This document shows, in pieces, positions 31,306 through 38,116 of a stretch of 38,116 nt of DNA. The stretch is taken from assembly GCA_001791645.1 (NCBI GenBank), contig MGFA01000017.1, forward strand, positions 27,937 through 66,052. The letters run 5' to 3'. The notes below the pieces were generated by a model that worked only from the letters and a program-made list of their open reading frames with translations, was not told the DNA's origin and did not search any database. Origin of the DNA: Candidatus Uhrbacteria bacterium RIFOXYB12_FULL_58_10 (GTDB taxonomy: Bacteria > Patescibacteriota > Patescibacteriia > UBA9934 > GWF2-40-263). Position numbers and translations under genes: made by a program. Every line of letters starts with the position of its first letter. Positions within the stretch are counted from its first letter, which is position 1.

Positions 31306-31588
31306 ATGTTTTACCTTTGAGCGCGTCTTTCAATGCCTTCCCAGCCTTGAACTTTGGAACTGTAACCGAGGGAATTTGGATTTTTTCCGTTGGTTTTTGC
31401 GGATTCACTCCCATGCGGCCCTGACGCACCCGCGCCGAGAACGTGCCGAAACCGGCAATCGTTACCTCTCCACCAGCCACGAGCTGCGCCGTGACGAGAT
31501 CCTCGAACGCGGCAATGATGTCCTCGCCGACCTTCTTGGACAATCCGAGCCGTTCTGCGATTCTTGCCGCAAGTTCTGCCTTGTTCAT
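31304..31588 (-). CDS. hup: DNA-binding protein HU
   Basis: 94 aa, standard length. MNKAELAARIAERLGLSKK at the N-terminus, 'GGEVTIAGFGTFSARVRQGRMGVNPQKP' in pieces covering the beta-arm with the intercalating Pro, and 'VPKFKAGKALKDAL' at the C-terminus. HU bends and compacts DNA as a dimer. The plain hup symbol is used because only one copy is seen and homodimer or subtype cannot be told. A promoter (TTGCTT-17-TATGCT, minus strand, 31625-31653) lies within the end of the upstream Clp-like gene, so HU has its own transcript. Confidence 0.97.
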   Translation of the reverse strand: MNKAELAARIAERLGLSKKVGEDIIAAFEDLVTAQLVAGGEVTIAGFGTFSARVRQGRMGVNPQKPTEKIQIPSVTVPKFKAGKALKDALKGKT

Positions 31589-31624
31589 ATGCTTTATGCG
31601 GATTCACCGTTAGTATTTACACCA

Positions 31625-31653
31625 AGCATAGCCAAAAACTACTTGGAAAGCAA
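31625..31653 (-). promoter_or_regulatory. hup promoter
   Basis: On the minus strand: TTGCTT (31648-31653), 17-bp spacer, TATGCT (31625-31630). It overlaps the 3' end of the preceding gene. Confidence 0.65.
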
Positions 31654-32619
31654 GGGAGACCGCGGATGTGTCGCCCATTGATCGACAACATCTTCAATGT
31701 CGCGCACCTTCACAACGTCCTCGGCGTGCTTGGCAGCCTCATGTACCACGCCCATGCTGGTTGCGTGATGTGAGCGCGAGCAGTCGATGGCGACCTTTGC
31801 GGACGCTTCATCGATAAGGTCGATGGCCTTGTCTGGAAGAAAACGCCCTTGGATTTTTTTGTCCGAAAGTCGTACTGCCGCCTCGATGGAATCATCCGGG
31901 ATTCTGACTCGATGGAATGCCTCATACGCTGGACGAAGTGCCTTTAGCATGCGGATTGCCAATTCGGGGGTGGGCTCATCCACGAGTACGGGCTGTAGAC
32001 GGCGGTCAAGCGCGGCGTTCGGACGAATGTGTTTCTCGTATTCGTCCCAGGTGGTAGCACCGATGATCTGGAGGTCGCCGCGCGAAAGTGACGGCTTGAA
32101 AACCTCGGCCACGTTCACCGCGCCTTCGGCGGAGCCGACTTGCGCGAGCATATGGAACTCGTCGATGAACAGGATGGTGCGCTTTTCCGACGTGATCCCG
32201 GCGAGGAACGCCTGTAGCCGCTTTTCGAGCTCGCCGCGGTACTTGGTCTCGGCCATAATCGCATTCAGGTCCATAGATACGATACGTGATCCCTTGAGCG
32301 CCTCTGGCACATTGCCCGCAAGGATCTGCTGCGCGAGCCCGTCGACGATGGCGGTCTTTCCCACGCCCGGCGCGCCGATGAGCAGGGGATTGTTTTTTGT
32401 GCGGCGCATGAGGATGTGCAGCGTACGCTCTATTTCCTTTTCGCGTCCCTCGATTTTGTCGAGCCCGCCGCGGGCTGCGCGCTCCGTAAGGTCGGTCGCG
32501 AACGCGTTTGCCGCAGCCGTGCCGCGCTTGGCGGATTTTTCCTGCCGCCCCTTCGCGAGAACGAACAGCCCAGCGAGCCCGAGGATGATCGCGATGCTCC
32601 ACCATGTTTTTTCTATCAT
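31639..32619 (-). CDS. Membrane-anchored single-domain Clp-type AAA+ ATPase
   Basis: 326 aa. A transmembrane helix (about 7-22) replaces the usual Clp N-domain. A single AAA+ module like the first nucleotide-binding domain of ClpA/ClpB follows: Walker A GAPGVGKT (82-89), pore loop 'KYRGELEKR' (126-134), Walker B ILFIDE (149-154), sensor 1 in 'IIGATTWDEY' and the arginine finger region 'LDRRLQPV' (205-212). The small C-terminal subdomain continues to 'GRFLPDKAIDLIDEASA'. The second AAA+ domain and middle domain of ClpB are missing, and no protease-binding IGF loop is visible. It may unfold or disassemble membrane-linked substrates. A near-leaderless promoter precedes it. Confidence 0.9.
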   Translation of the reverse strand: MIEKTWWSIAIILGLAGLFVLAKGRQEKSAKRGTAAANAFATDLTERAARGGLDKIEGREKEIERTLHILMRRTKNNPLLIGAPGVGKTAIVDGLAQQILAGNVPEALKGSRIVSMDLNAIMAETKYRGELEKRLQAFLAGITSEKRTILFIDEFHMLAQVGSAEGAVNVAEVFKPSLSRGDLQIIGATTWDEYEKHIRPNAALDRRLQPVLVDEPTPELAIRMLKALRPAYEAFHRVRIPDDSIEAAVRLSDKKIQGRFLPDKAIDLIDEASAKVAIDCSRSHHATSMGVVHEAAKHAEDVVKVRDIEDVVDQWATHPRSPLLSK

Positions 32620-32628
32620 ACGCGCTTA

Positions 32629-32657
32629 AGGATACCGCATGCGCGGGCGGCAAACAA
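32629..32657 (-). promoter_or_regulatory. Promoter of the Clp-like gene
   Basis: On the minus strand: TTGTTT (32652-32657), 17-bp spacer, TATCCT (32629-32634), then 9 nt to the ATG. Its -35 is the T-rich tail of the upstream terminator. Confidence 0.65.
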
Positions 32658-32691
32658 ACGTCCCGGCCGGGCGCATGCCCGGCCGGGACGT
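32652..32691 (-). terminator. Terminator of the 568-aa exported-protein gene
   Basis: A perfect 15-bp GC-rich stem (32658-32672 with 32677-32691, GCAT loop), followed on the minus strand by TTTGTTTG. Confidence 0.9.
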
Positions 32692-32698
32692 CGGATGA

Positions 32699-34405
32699 CT
32701 AGTAGGAGATGGTCGGTCCCATGAGCGGGAGTACCCGGAGAAGATGGGCGTTGATGTTGGACGCGCCCGCGTCGGTATCGTCCCAGAGGATCGCCTGGTG
32801 ACGGACGGCGCGCGCTTCTGCGTCGCTTAGCAGGTCGAACCGGACCGAGTCATCGTCCGCCGCGCTCGCCCCCGTTGTGTCGACGTGCAGGCTGAGGGTG
32901 GACGTGACCCCCGCCGGAACGTCGGTCGGTCCTGTGGTGGCATCGGCTCCGAGGTTCAGTACCGCGTAGGCCACTGGCTCGGCGGCCTGCCCGCAGGCAC
33001 TGCCGTCGGCCTTCAGGAGCGACCAGTCGCCCTTGTCGCTGATCGGCGCGGAGAGATCGTCCATGTCGTACAGGTTCCACAGGTCATTGGCGCCGAACCG
33101 CTTAGTGGACGCGCCGTCGCCACAGTCGTTCCATCCGGTTCCAGCGTTGTCCGTGGTCGTGACTCTGAACATGAGCTGGTTGACGGTGACGTCGCCGAAC
33201 GAGGACGACGCGACGTTGAAGCGCAGCGCCTCGGCCCGTCCTGGGACGCCCGTCCCGGAAGGTGATGCGGACGACAGGGAGAAGCTCGGCTCGCTTAGGC
33301 GAATGATCATCAGGCGTCCAGAGACACTGGCCGCGACGTCGGTTTCGTCGACGCTGTTGCCCGAGGTCACGCCGATCGCGGAGAAGGAACCGGAGTCCAG
33401 GGCGTTCAAGGTGAAGCGGAGGGTGTCGCCCGAGGCAGCGCCGTACGAGCCGACGGCGACGATGTCCACGGTGAGCGTCACCGCGGTGACGTCGCCCGCG
33501 CGGGCGTAGCACTCGGCGCCTTCGAACGAGACGTGTCCGGCGATGACGGACGCCGTATCCGTATAGCCGGATCCGCCCTCGTCGGTACAAAGAATGGACG
33601 CGGCGCCGGCGCCGGTCGCCGATCCGAGATCGTCGAACGAGAGGGTCTCGACGAGGAAGTCCTCGCCACGCGCGTCGAATTCCCAGCGCCCAACCTCGTT
33701 GCCGGTCGTGGAGCCCAGAAGAATGTCGCTCGCCGTCATGTCCGGGGCCGGGCGAAGGACGAGACGTCCGTTCTCCTGCACCCTGGTGGAGATGGTGCCC
33801 GTATCGTTCAGCGTATCAGCTCGGCCGATTTGGAGCGTGGCTCCGGACAGCGTCGTGCCGCCGATGGTCGCGGTTACGGATGACTCGCCCGCGAGCGCGG
33901 CGGCGAACCGGTCCGGATCGTCGGACAGCGTGCCGTCGTTGCTCAAATCGCACCGGATGACATACGTCGTCGCGGTCGCGGCCGCGACCGTGAACGAGTC
34001 GGAGAAGGTGAGGGTCTCGGCGGACACGGGCTCCGGCCCGGCGATCACCGTGCCGGCCGCGTCTTCGAGCCGGCATTCCATGAAGCGGTCCTCGGCGTTC
34101 GCATCGCGGTCGATCGTCGCGAAGTCCGCATCGTCGTCCCCGAACACGGAAAAGCTCATCTCGTCGATCGTCGCGTCGCCGCCGCGCGGCTGGAGGTCGA
34201 ATGAGAGCAGCGCGGCGTCCTCGCTGCCGGCCACCGTCTCGACGTTGAGCGGCTGGTGCGGGGTGAGGCGCACGAGCAGCGCGGGGGAGCGCATGGACAT
34301 CATCGCGAGTCCGGCCGCGGCCGCGAGCCCGGCGCCCGCGAGCAGCGCGACGCCAACGACGGTCGTCGTGCTCGTCCGCATTTTTGTCTGAATCTTTTTT
34401 GCCAT
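32699..34405 (-). CDS. Large exported surface protein, uncharacterised
   Basis: 568 aa. A signal or anchor helix ('TTTVVGVALLAGAGLAAAAGLAMM', about 13-36, quoted in part) follows a short basic start. The rest is acidic, Ser/Thr/Asp/Ala-rich and beta-strand-rich, with repeated stretches of 'ATIDEMSFSVFGDDDADF', 'TYVIRCDLSNDG' and 'VTLTVDIVAVG' that suggest several immunoglobulin-like domains. Cysteines are few and paired (for example 'MECRL' with 'IRCDL'). Such proteins are common surface or S-layer-like proteins in CPR. No sortase signal ends it, so anchoring would be through the N-terminal helix. -10 TATACT lies about 23 nt upstream of the ATG. Confidence 0.83.
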   Translation of the reverse strand: MAKKIQTKMRTSTTTVVGVALLAGAGLAAAAGLAMMSMRSPALLVRLTPHQPLNVETVAGSEDAALLSFDLQPRGGDATIDEMSFSVFGDDDADFATIDRDANAEDRFMECRLEDAAGTVIAGPEPVSAETLTFSDSFTVAAATATTYVIRCDLSNDGTLSDDPDRFAAALAGESSVTATIGGTTLSGATLQIGRADTLNDTGTISTRVQENGRLVLRPAPDMTASDILLGSTTGNEVGRWEFDARGEDFLVETLSFDDLGSATGAGAASILCTDEGGSGYTDTASVIAGHVSFEGAECYARAGDVTAVTLTVDIVAVGSYGAASGDTLRFTLNALDSGSFSAIGVTSGNSVDETDVAASVSGRLMIIRLSEPSFSLSSASPSGTGVPGRAEALRFNVASSSFGDVTVNQLMFRVTTTDNAGTGWNDCGDGASTKRFGANDLWNLYDMDDLSAPISDKGDWSLLKADGSACGQAAEPVAYAVLNLGADATTGPTDVPAGVTSTLSLHVDTTGASAADDDSVRFDLLSDAEARAVRHQAILWDDTDAGASNINAHLLRVLPLMGPTISY

Positions 34406-34445
34406 AAGAGTTGGTTATGATTGGTCCTAGTATATCACGAATCGC

Positions 34446-34476
34446 AAAAACGCCCCGCATGCGCGAGGCGTTTTTT
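34446..34476 (-). terminator. Hairpin between RNase Y and the exported protein gene
   Basis: AAAAACGCC pairs with GGCGTTTTT around a CGCATGCG core. It lies 3-33 bp past the RNase Y stop and can act on the minus strand. Confidence 0.8.
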
Positions 34477-34478
34477 TG

Positions 34479-36035
34479 CTAGCGCGCGTATTCGACGACG
34501 CGCGTTTGGCGAATGATGGTGACTTTGACCTCGCCCGGATAATTGAGCTCGGCCTCGATTTTGTTGGCAATATCGCGCGCAAGCTTGTACGCGGTCAGAT
34601 CGTCGATCTTTTCCGGAGTGACGAACACTCGTACCTCGCGACCGGCCTGGATGGCATAGACCTTTTCCACCCCGTCGAACGACGCGGCCGTCCGTTCAAG
34701 CTCCTCCATGCGCTGGATGAATTGCTCGAGGCTGGCCTTGCGCGCGCCCGGTCGCGATCCGGAAATGGCATCCGCCGCCTTCACGAGCGCACCCTCAATG
34801 GTGCGCGGCTTGTCTTCGTGGTGGGCGATTGACTGATAGCTGATCTCTTCTGGGAATCCGAATTTTTTCATGATGTTGTAGCCGATCTCCGGGTGCGCCC
34901 CGGCCATGTCGTGGTCCACGGCTTTGCCAATGTCATGGAACAACCCACCTTTCTTGCACACGAACACGTCCGCGCCGATTTCCTCGGCTATCATGGAACT
35001 GAGCTGCGCGACTTCGATGGAGTGCTGGAGCACATTTTGGCCGTAGGACGTGCGGAACTTGAGACGGCCGAGGATTGACACGAGTTTCGGATCGATGGAA
35101 CCGACCGGAATTCCGAGCGCGTGCAAGGCTTCCTCGCCCGCTTTGCGGATTTCTGTGGCCAGTTCCTTTTTGGCATCGCCCACCGCTTCCTCAATGCGCG
35201 CCGGATGAATGCGCCCGTCCTTGATGAGGGCCTCGAGCGCGCGTTTGGCGACCTGGCGTCGGATCGGGGAGAAGCCGCTAATCGTGATGGCACCCGGGGT
35301 GTCGTCCACGATGATTTCCGTCCCGGTTTCCATCTCAATGGCTTTGATGTTGCGTCCTTCCTTGCCGATGATGCGCCCCTTCATTTCATCCGAAGGGAGA
35401 TCGACCGATGATGTCGTCGTCTCAACGCATTGCGAAGAAGCGAACCGCGTGACCGCGAGCGAAAGGAGCTTGCGACTCTGCTTCTCGATTTCTTCTTCCT
35501 CCGTTTGCTCAAGCTTGTGAAGGCGGGACATCAGCGCTTCCTGAGATGTTTTCTCGATTTCTTCCATGAGTCGTACCAGGGCCTGCTCGCGAGTCAGCGT
35601 GGCGATTTCCTGGAGCTTCGCGACCTGCTCTTCCTTGATTTGAGAAATTTGAATTTTTGCGTCTTCCACCTGCTTCGTGCGTTCCTCAAGCTTGTTCTTC
35701 TTGTCCTCGACCTCGATGAGCTTGTTATCGAACATGCTTTCTCGTTTTTCCAAGCGACGTTGCATTTCGGTAAGCTCCTGACGTCGGGACTGTTCTTCGT
35801 GCTTTGCCTCCTCGATGATTTTGAGCGACCGGTCTTTTGCCTCGAGCAGGAGTTCCTGCTGCTTGTTCTTCGTTTCGTTGATCGTTTCCTGCGACTTTTC
35901 CTTGGCCTCCGAAAGAATTTTTTCCGCCCGTCCTTCTGCGTCCGTCATGGTACGCGCCGCGATTTCTTTGCGGGCGACGTACCCGGCGGCCACACCAAGG
36001 ACCAGGGCGACGACGCCATAGATTATTGGGGACAT
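34479..36035 (-). CDS. rny: Ribonuclease Y
   Basis: 518 aa, the standard length. An N-terminal membrane helix (about 3-20) is followed by a long coiled coil (about 25-190, 'EAKEKSQETINETKNKQQELLLEA' and so on), then the KH domain ('MKGRIIGKEGRNIKAIEMETGTEIIVDDTPGAITISGF' in pieces, about 217-255) and the HD domain with 'GLFHDIGKAVDHD' (about 371-383). RNase Y is the membrane-bound endonuclease that starts mRNA decay in many Gram-positive-type bacteria. The upstream region (36036-36222) has a possible TTAGAC-16-TACGAT promoter and no gene. Confidence 0.98.
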   Translation of the reverse strand: MSPIIYGVVALVLGVAAGYVARKEIAARTMTDAEGRAEKILSEAKEKSQETINETKNKQQELLLEAKDRSLKIIEEAKHEEQSRRQELTEMQRRLEKRESMFDNKLIEVEDKKNKLEERTKQVEDAKIQISQIKEEQVAKLQEIATLTREQALVRLMEEIEKTSQEALMSRLHKLEQTEEEEIEKQSRKLLSLAVTRFASSQCVETTTSSVDLPSDEMKGRIIGKEGRNIKAIEMETGTEIIVDDTPGAITISGFSPIRRQVAKRALEALIKDGRIHPARIEEAVGDAKKELATEIRKAGEEALHALGIPVGSIDPKLVSILGRLKFRTSYGQNVLQHSIEVAQLSSMIAEEIGADVFVCKKGGLFHDIGKAVDHDMAGAHPEIGYNIMKKFGFPEEISYQSIAHHEDKPRTIEGALVKAADAISGSRPGARKASLEQFIQRMEELERTAASFDGVEKVYAIQAGREVRVFVTPEKIDDLTAYKLARDIANKIEAELNYPGEVKVTIIRQTRVVEYAR

Positions 36036-36222
36036 AAAACTTCTCGAGAGAGGGCTCTCAGAGAATCGTACGGCCGCCCGCCTGCCGTCTAACAGGCATT
36101 TTTCGGATGCGTTAAATCAGCTGTCCCAAATGGGAAAGCGACAGAACGCGGAAAAAAGGCGAATTCAAGCGAAAATTCATAGGGACCGCCTGCAACCGTA
36201 CCATCTCTGAAGGACCCGTGAC

Positions 36223-36969
36223 TTACTGGATTACTGTAGCAGACGGGGTCAGGCGTGACAAGACGGCTTCTTCCGTCTGTAGCGCGTCCAATATGTTTTC
36301 CGAGTTGAGCGCGTTGAGCGGGACAGCCTCGTCGATACGGAAAGGACCGACGGAGGTCCGGCGCAGTTCCTCGACATAGCCGCCCATGCCGATGGCGCCT
36401 CCGAGGTCGCGGGCGAGAGAACGGACATATGTGCCCGAACCGCACCGGATACGGACGGTGATTCGTTGGCCATTGGCTGTTGGCTTCGGTGCGCCGAGAA
36501 GATTAAAGGCATGAACGGTCACGGCGCGCGCCTTGGCCTCGATAGGTGTTCCTTCGCGGGCCGCCTCGTACATTTTTTTCCCTTTGATCTTGATCGCAGA
36601 ATAGGCCGGAGGAATCTGCTCGATTGCCCCAGTGAACGTCTTCATGACGTAGTCCAACGCCTGGCGTTCGAGAATCTTATTGGATTCGGCGCCTAGCGTT
36701 GGGCTGATGGTGCCTGTCCGGTCGTCCGTGTCGCTTGTCGCGCCGAACATGAATATGGCCTCATATTCTTTGTCGAGCCCGACTAATTTTGGGAATTCTC
36801 GCGTTGCCATCCGTCCAACGCCGACGATAAGCAATCCCGTTGCGAACGGGTCAAGCGTCCCCGCGTGCCCGACTCGTCGCTCACCCGTGAAACGTCGCAC
36901 GCGGTTTATGACGTCGTGCGAGGTCATTCCGTCAGGTTTGTCGACAAGAAGAAATCCGTGCATATCCAT
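36223..36969 (-). CDS. truB: tRNA pseudouridine(55) synthase TruB
   Basis: 248 aa. 'GFLLVDKPDGMTSHDVI' at the N-terminus and the catalytic Asp40 in 'GHAGTLDPFATGLL' are diagnostic; 'AYSAIKIKGKKMYEAAREG' and 'GTYVRSLARDLG' follow. The C-terminal PUA domain of longer TruBs appears absent or reduced, so this is the short form. It makes Psi55 in the T-loop of tRNA. It is divergent from the CheY-like gene, and a TATGAT 12 nt before the ATG is a possible -10. It lies near infB, a frequent neighbour in bacteria, though on the opposite strand here. Confidence 0.96.
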   Translation of the reverse strand: MDMHGFLLVDKPDGMTSHDVINRVRRFTGERRVGHAGTLDPFATGLLIVGVGRMATREFPKLVGLDKEYEAIFMFGATSDTDDRTGTISPTLGAESNKILERQALDYVMKTFTGAIEQIPPAYSAIKIKGKKMYEAAREGTPIEAKARAVTVHAFNLLGAPKPTANGQRITVRIRCGSGTYVRSLARDLGGAIGMGGYVEELRRTSVGPFRIDEAVPLNALNSENILDALQTEEAVLSRLTPSATVIQ

Positions 36970-37006
36970 TTTGAAGATGTTATCATAGATTTAACAATGC
37001 AATCAT

Positions 37007-37408
37007 ATGGCAGGAAAGAAAACATCGCAGAAGCCGAAGGTCCTTCTCGTTGAGGACGACCCGTTTCTTTATAAGGTGCTTGAGCAGCGTCTGAAGGAAG
37101 AGGGCTTGGACATTATCGTCGCGACCGACGGCGAGGAAGCGATCCTTCGGGCGATGAAGACCAAGCCGATGTTGATGTTGCTCGACCTGATCCTCCCAAA
37201 AAAGAGCGGATTCGAAGTTCTTTCGGAGCTGAGGCGGATGAAAGCGTTCGAAAAGCTTCCCGTGGTCGTCCTTTCGAACCTTGGACAGCAGGAGGATGTT
37301 CATCAAATGAATAAGCTGAAGATACGAGAATACCTGGTAAAGGCGGATTATTCCTTGTCGGAAATAGTCGAGAAGGTGAAATGGCATATCAGCAAACTCT
37401 CGGATTAG
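37007..37408 (+). CDS. Single-domain response regulator (CheY-like)
   Basis: 133 aa, one receiver domain and no output domain. Asp17 and Asp18 form the acidic pocket, Asp60 in 'LLLDLILP' is the phosphoacceptor, Ser90 in 'VVVLSNLG' and Lys112 in 'YLVKAD' complete the switch set. No histidine kinase is in the window, so the partner is unknown. Stand-alone receivers act through protein contacts, for example on motility or pili; a link to the pilus genes is speculation. Start at ATG in 'cat ATG' context. A terminator follows. Confidence 0.94.
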   Translation: MAGKKTSQKPKVLLVEDDPFLYKVLEQRLKEEGLDIIVATDGEEAILRAMKTKPMLMLLDLILPKKSGFEVLSELRRMKAFEKLPVVVLSNLGQQEDVHQMNKLKIREYLVKADYSLSEIVEKVKWHISKLSD

Positions 37409-37423
37409 GAAAGAATGGATTCG

Positions 37424-37447
37424 AACCGGCCCGTTCTGGCCGGTTTT
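37424..37447 (+). terminator. Terminator of the response-regulator gene
   Basis: AACCGGCC - CGTTCT - GGCCGGTT then TT. It ends 4 bp before the infB -35 box. Confidence 0.85.
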
Positions 37448-37450
37448 GCA

Positions 37451-37479
37451 TTGACGGATCAAGGACAACCCGTTATAGT
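37451..37479 (+). promoter_or_regulatory. infB promoter
   Basis: TTGACG (37451-37456), 17-bp spacer, TATAGT (37474-37479), then 7 nt to the ATG at 37487. Transcription should start at or next to the A of the ATG. Confidence 0.85.
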
Positions 37480-37486
37480 TTCGGGC

Positions 37487-38116
37487 ATGAATATCACAGA
37501 GATTGCACGTCGTCTGAAGATTCCAACCAGCGAGTTGAGGGAGAAGCTTCCCCAGCTGGGTTTGGGTTATGGTCGCAATACCGTTAAGGTCAATGACCGA
37601 GAAGCCCAACGGATCGTTCAGGCATGGACGGAAATGAAGCGTCGCGAGCGCCTTGGCGAAAAACGTGACGAGCAATTGGTTCGCGGCGCGGCGCAGCGCG
37701 CGGGCGATAAGCCTGTCGCCGAGCGCACGATGATGCTTCCGTCGGTGATGACCGTACGCGATTTTGCCGCGCTCATCGACGTTCCGATCGCGAAGGTGAT
37801 GCGCGAGCTCATGAAGAATGGCATTCTCGCCTCGCTCAACGAACGCATCGACTTTGAGACCGCGTCGATTGTCGCGTCCGATCTTGGCGTGATCGCGCAA
37901 CAGCAGATCGACAATGGCACCAAGCCCGAGGAAGACGCTTCCACCGCTCGTTTGACGGAAGTTCTTTCCGGCGAGCAGAAAGAAAATCGCGTGTCGCGTC
38001 CGCCGATCATTGTCGTCATGGGACACGTGGACCACGGGAAGACAAAAATTCTCGACGCGATTCGTTCTACGCACGTGATGGAATCCGAGGCGGGCGGCAT
38101 CACGCAGCACATCGGC
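37487..38116 (+). CDS. infB: Translation initiation factor IF-2, 5' part
   Basis: 210 codons are present and the frame runs open off the window end. The N-terminus '[21 protein letters not shown]' and the later '[25 protein letters not shown]' (IF-2 N domain) identify it. The GTPase domain starts with '[15 protein letters not shown]' and the G1 loop at 179-186, then 'GGITQHIG', the switch 1 block of IF-2. Only about 175 residues precede the G domain, compared with about 390 in E. coli, a shortened form usual in small genomes. IF-2 brings fMet-tRNA to the 30S subunit. The promoter 7 nt before the ATG makes a leaderless message very likely. Confidence 0.97.
   Translation, partial: MNITEIARRLKIPTSELREKLPQLGLGYGRNTVKVNDREAQRIVQAWTEMKRRERLGEKRDEQLVRGAAQRAGDKPVAERTMMLPSVMTVRDFAALIDVPIAKVMRELMKNGILASLNERIDFETASIVASDLGVIAQQQIDNGTKPEEDASTARLTEVLSGEQKENRVSRPPIIVVMGHVDHGKTKILDAIRSTHVMESEAGGITQHIG

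Overview
The window reads as a chromosome segment of a Patescibacteria (Candidate Phyla Radiation) bacterium. This rests on the protein families present, not on a database search. There is a short IF-2 N-terminus, a ProRS without the usual editing insert, a compact type IV pilus cluster, several surface proteins with DUF11-like repeats, and uncharacterised proteins of types common in that group. UGA is used as an ordinary stop (for example at the ends of proS and of the 16464-17264 gene), so the UGA=Gly code of Gracilibacteria/SR1 is excluded. A sortase with an LPxTG-type substrate fits a monoderm envelope. GC looks moderately high.

Layout. 110-5553: minus-strand genes for a TrmB-type regulator, a first PilB-like ATPase, a polytopic membrane protein and FtsH. 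5602-8390: a secreted DUF3494 (ice-binding-like) protein with an LPNTG anchor, followed directly by its probable sortase. 8406-11063: rpsA, and a HAD-like unknown gene transcribed divergently from it through overlapping -35 boxes, plus a small unknown gene. 11160-15408: two proteins, a degenerate metallo-beta-lactamase-fold protein and a small membrane protein, then gyrA. 15415-17264: an APH-like kinase and an unknown gene. 17434-20072: rpmF, nusB, rnc, pilT. 20069-25760: the type IV pilus cluster pilB-pilC-four minor prepilins on the minus strand, with a major-type prepilin divergent. 25781-28027: tRNA-Lys(CTT), tRNA-Arg(TCG), proS and a possible lipoprotein. 28040-31305: a DUF3307-like protein, a small unknown gene, a large membrane protein and a Gly-Tyr repeat protein. 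31304-34405: HU, a membrane-anchored single-domain Clp-type AAA+ protein and a large exported protein. 34446-38116: RNase Y, TruB, a CheY-like regulator and the 5' part of infB.

How the genes work together. Housekeeping genes (translation, RNA processing, gyrase, FtsH) alternate with surface genes. The pilus genes give an assembly ATPase (PilB), a platform (PilC), a retraction ATPase (PilT), a major-type prepilin and a set of minor prepilins. One minor prepilin carries a beta-propeller and is a candidate tip adhesin. The sortase and LPNTG protein form a second surface module.

Expression signals. Nearly every transcription unit ends in a visible hairpin terminator. Seven genes have a -10 box ending only 7-9 nt before the ATG, so their mRNAs are probably leaderless or nearly so. 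Strong Shine-Dalgarno sequences appear mainly in front of a few uncharacterised genes. Infrequent ATG contexts aside, 'cat' or 'cgt' directly before ATG is common. No CRISPR array, insertion sequence or prophage is visible, and no stretch longer than 300 bases lacks a gene or recognisable signal.
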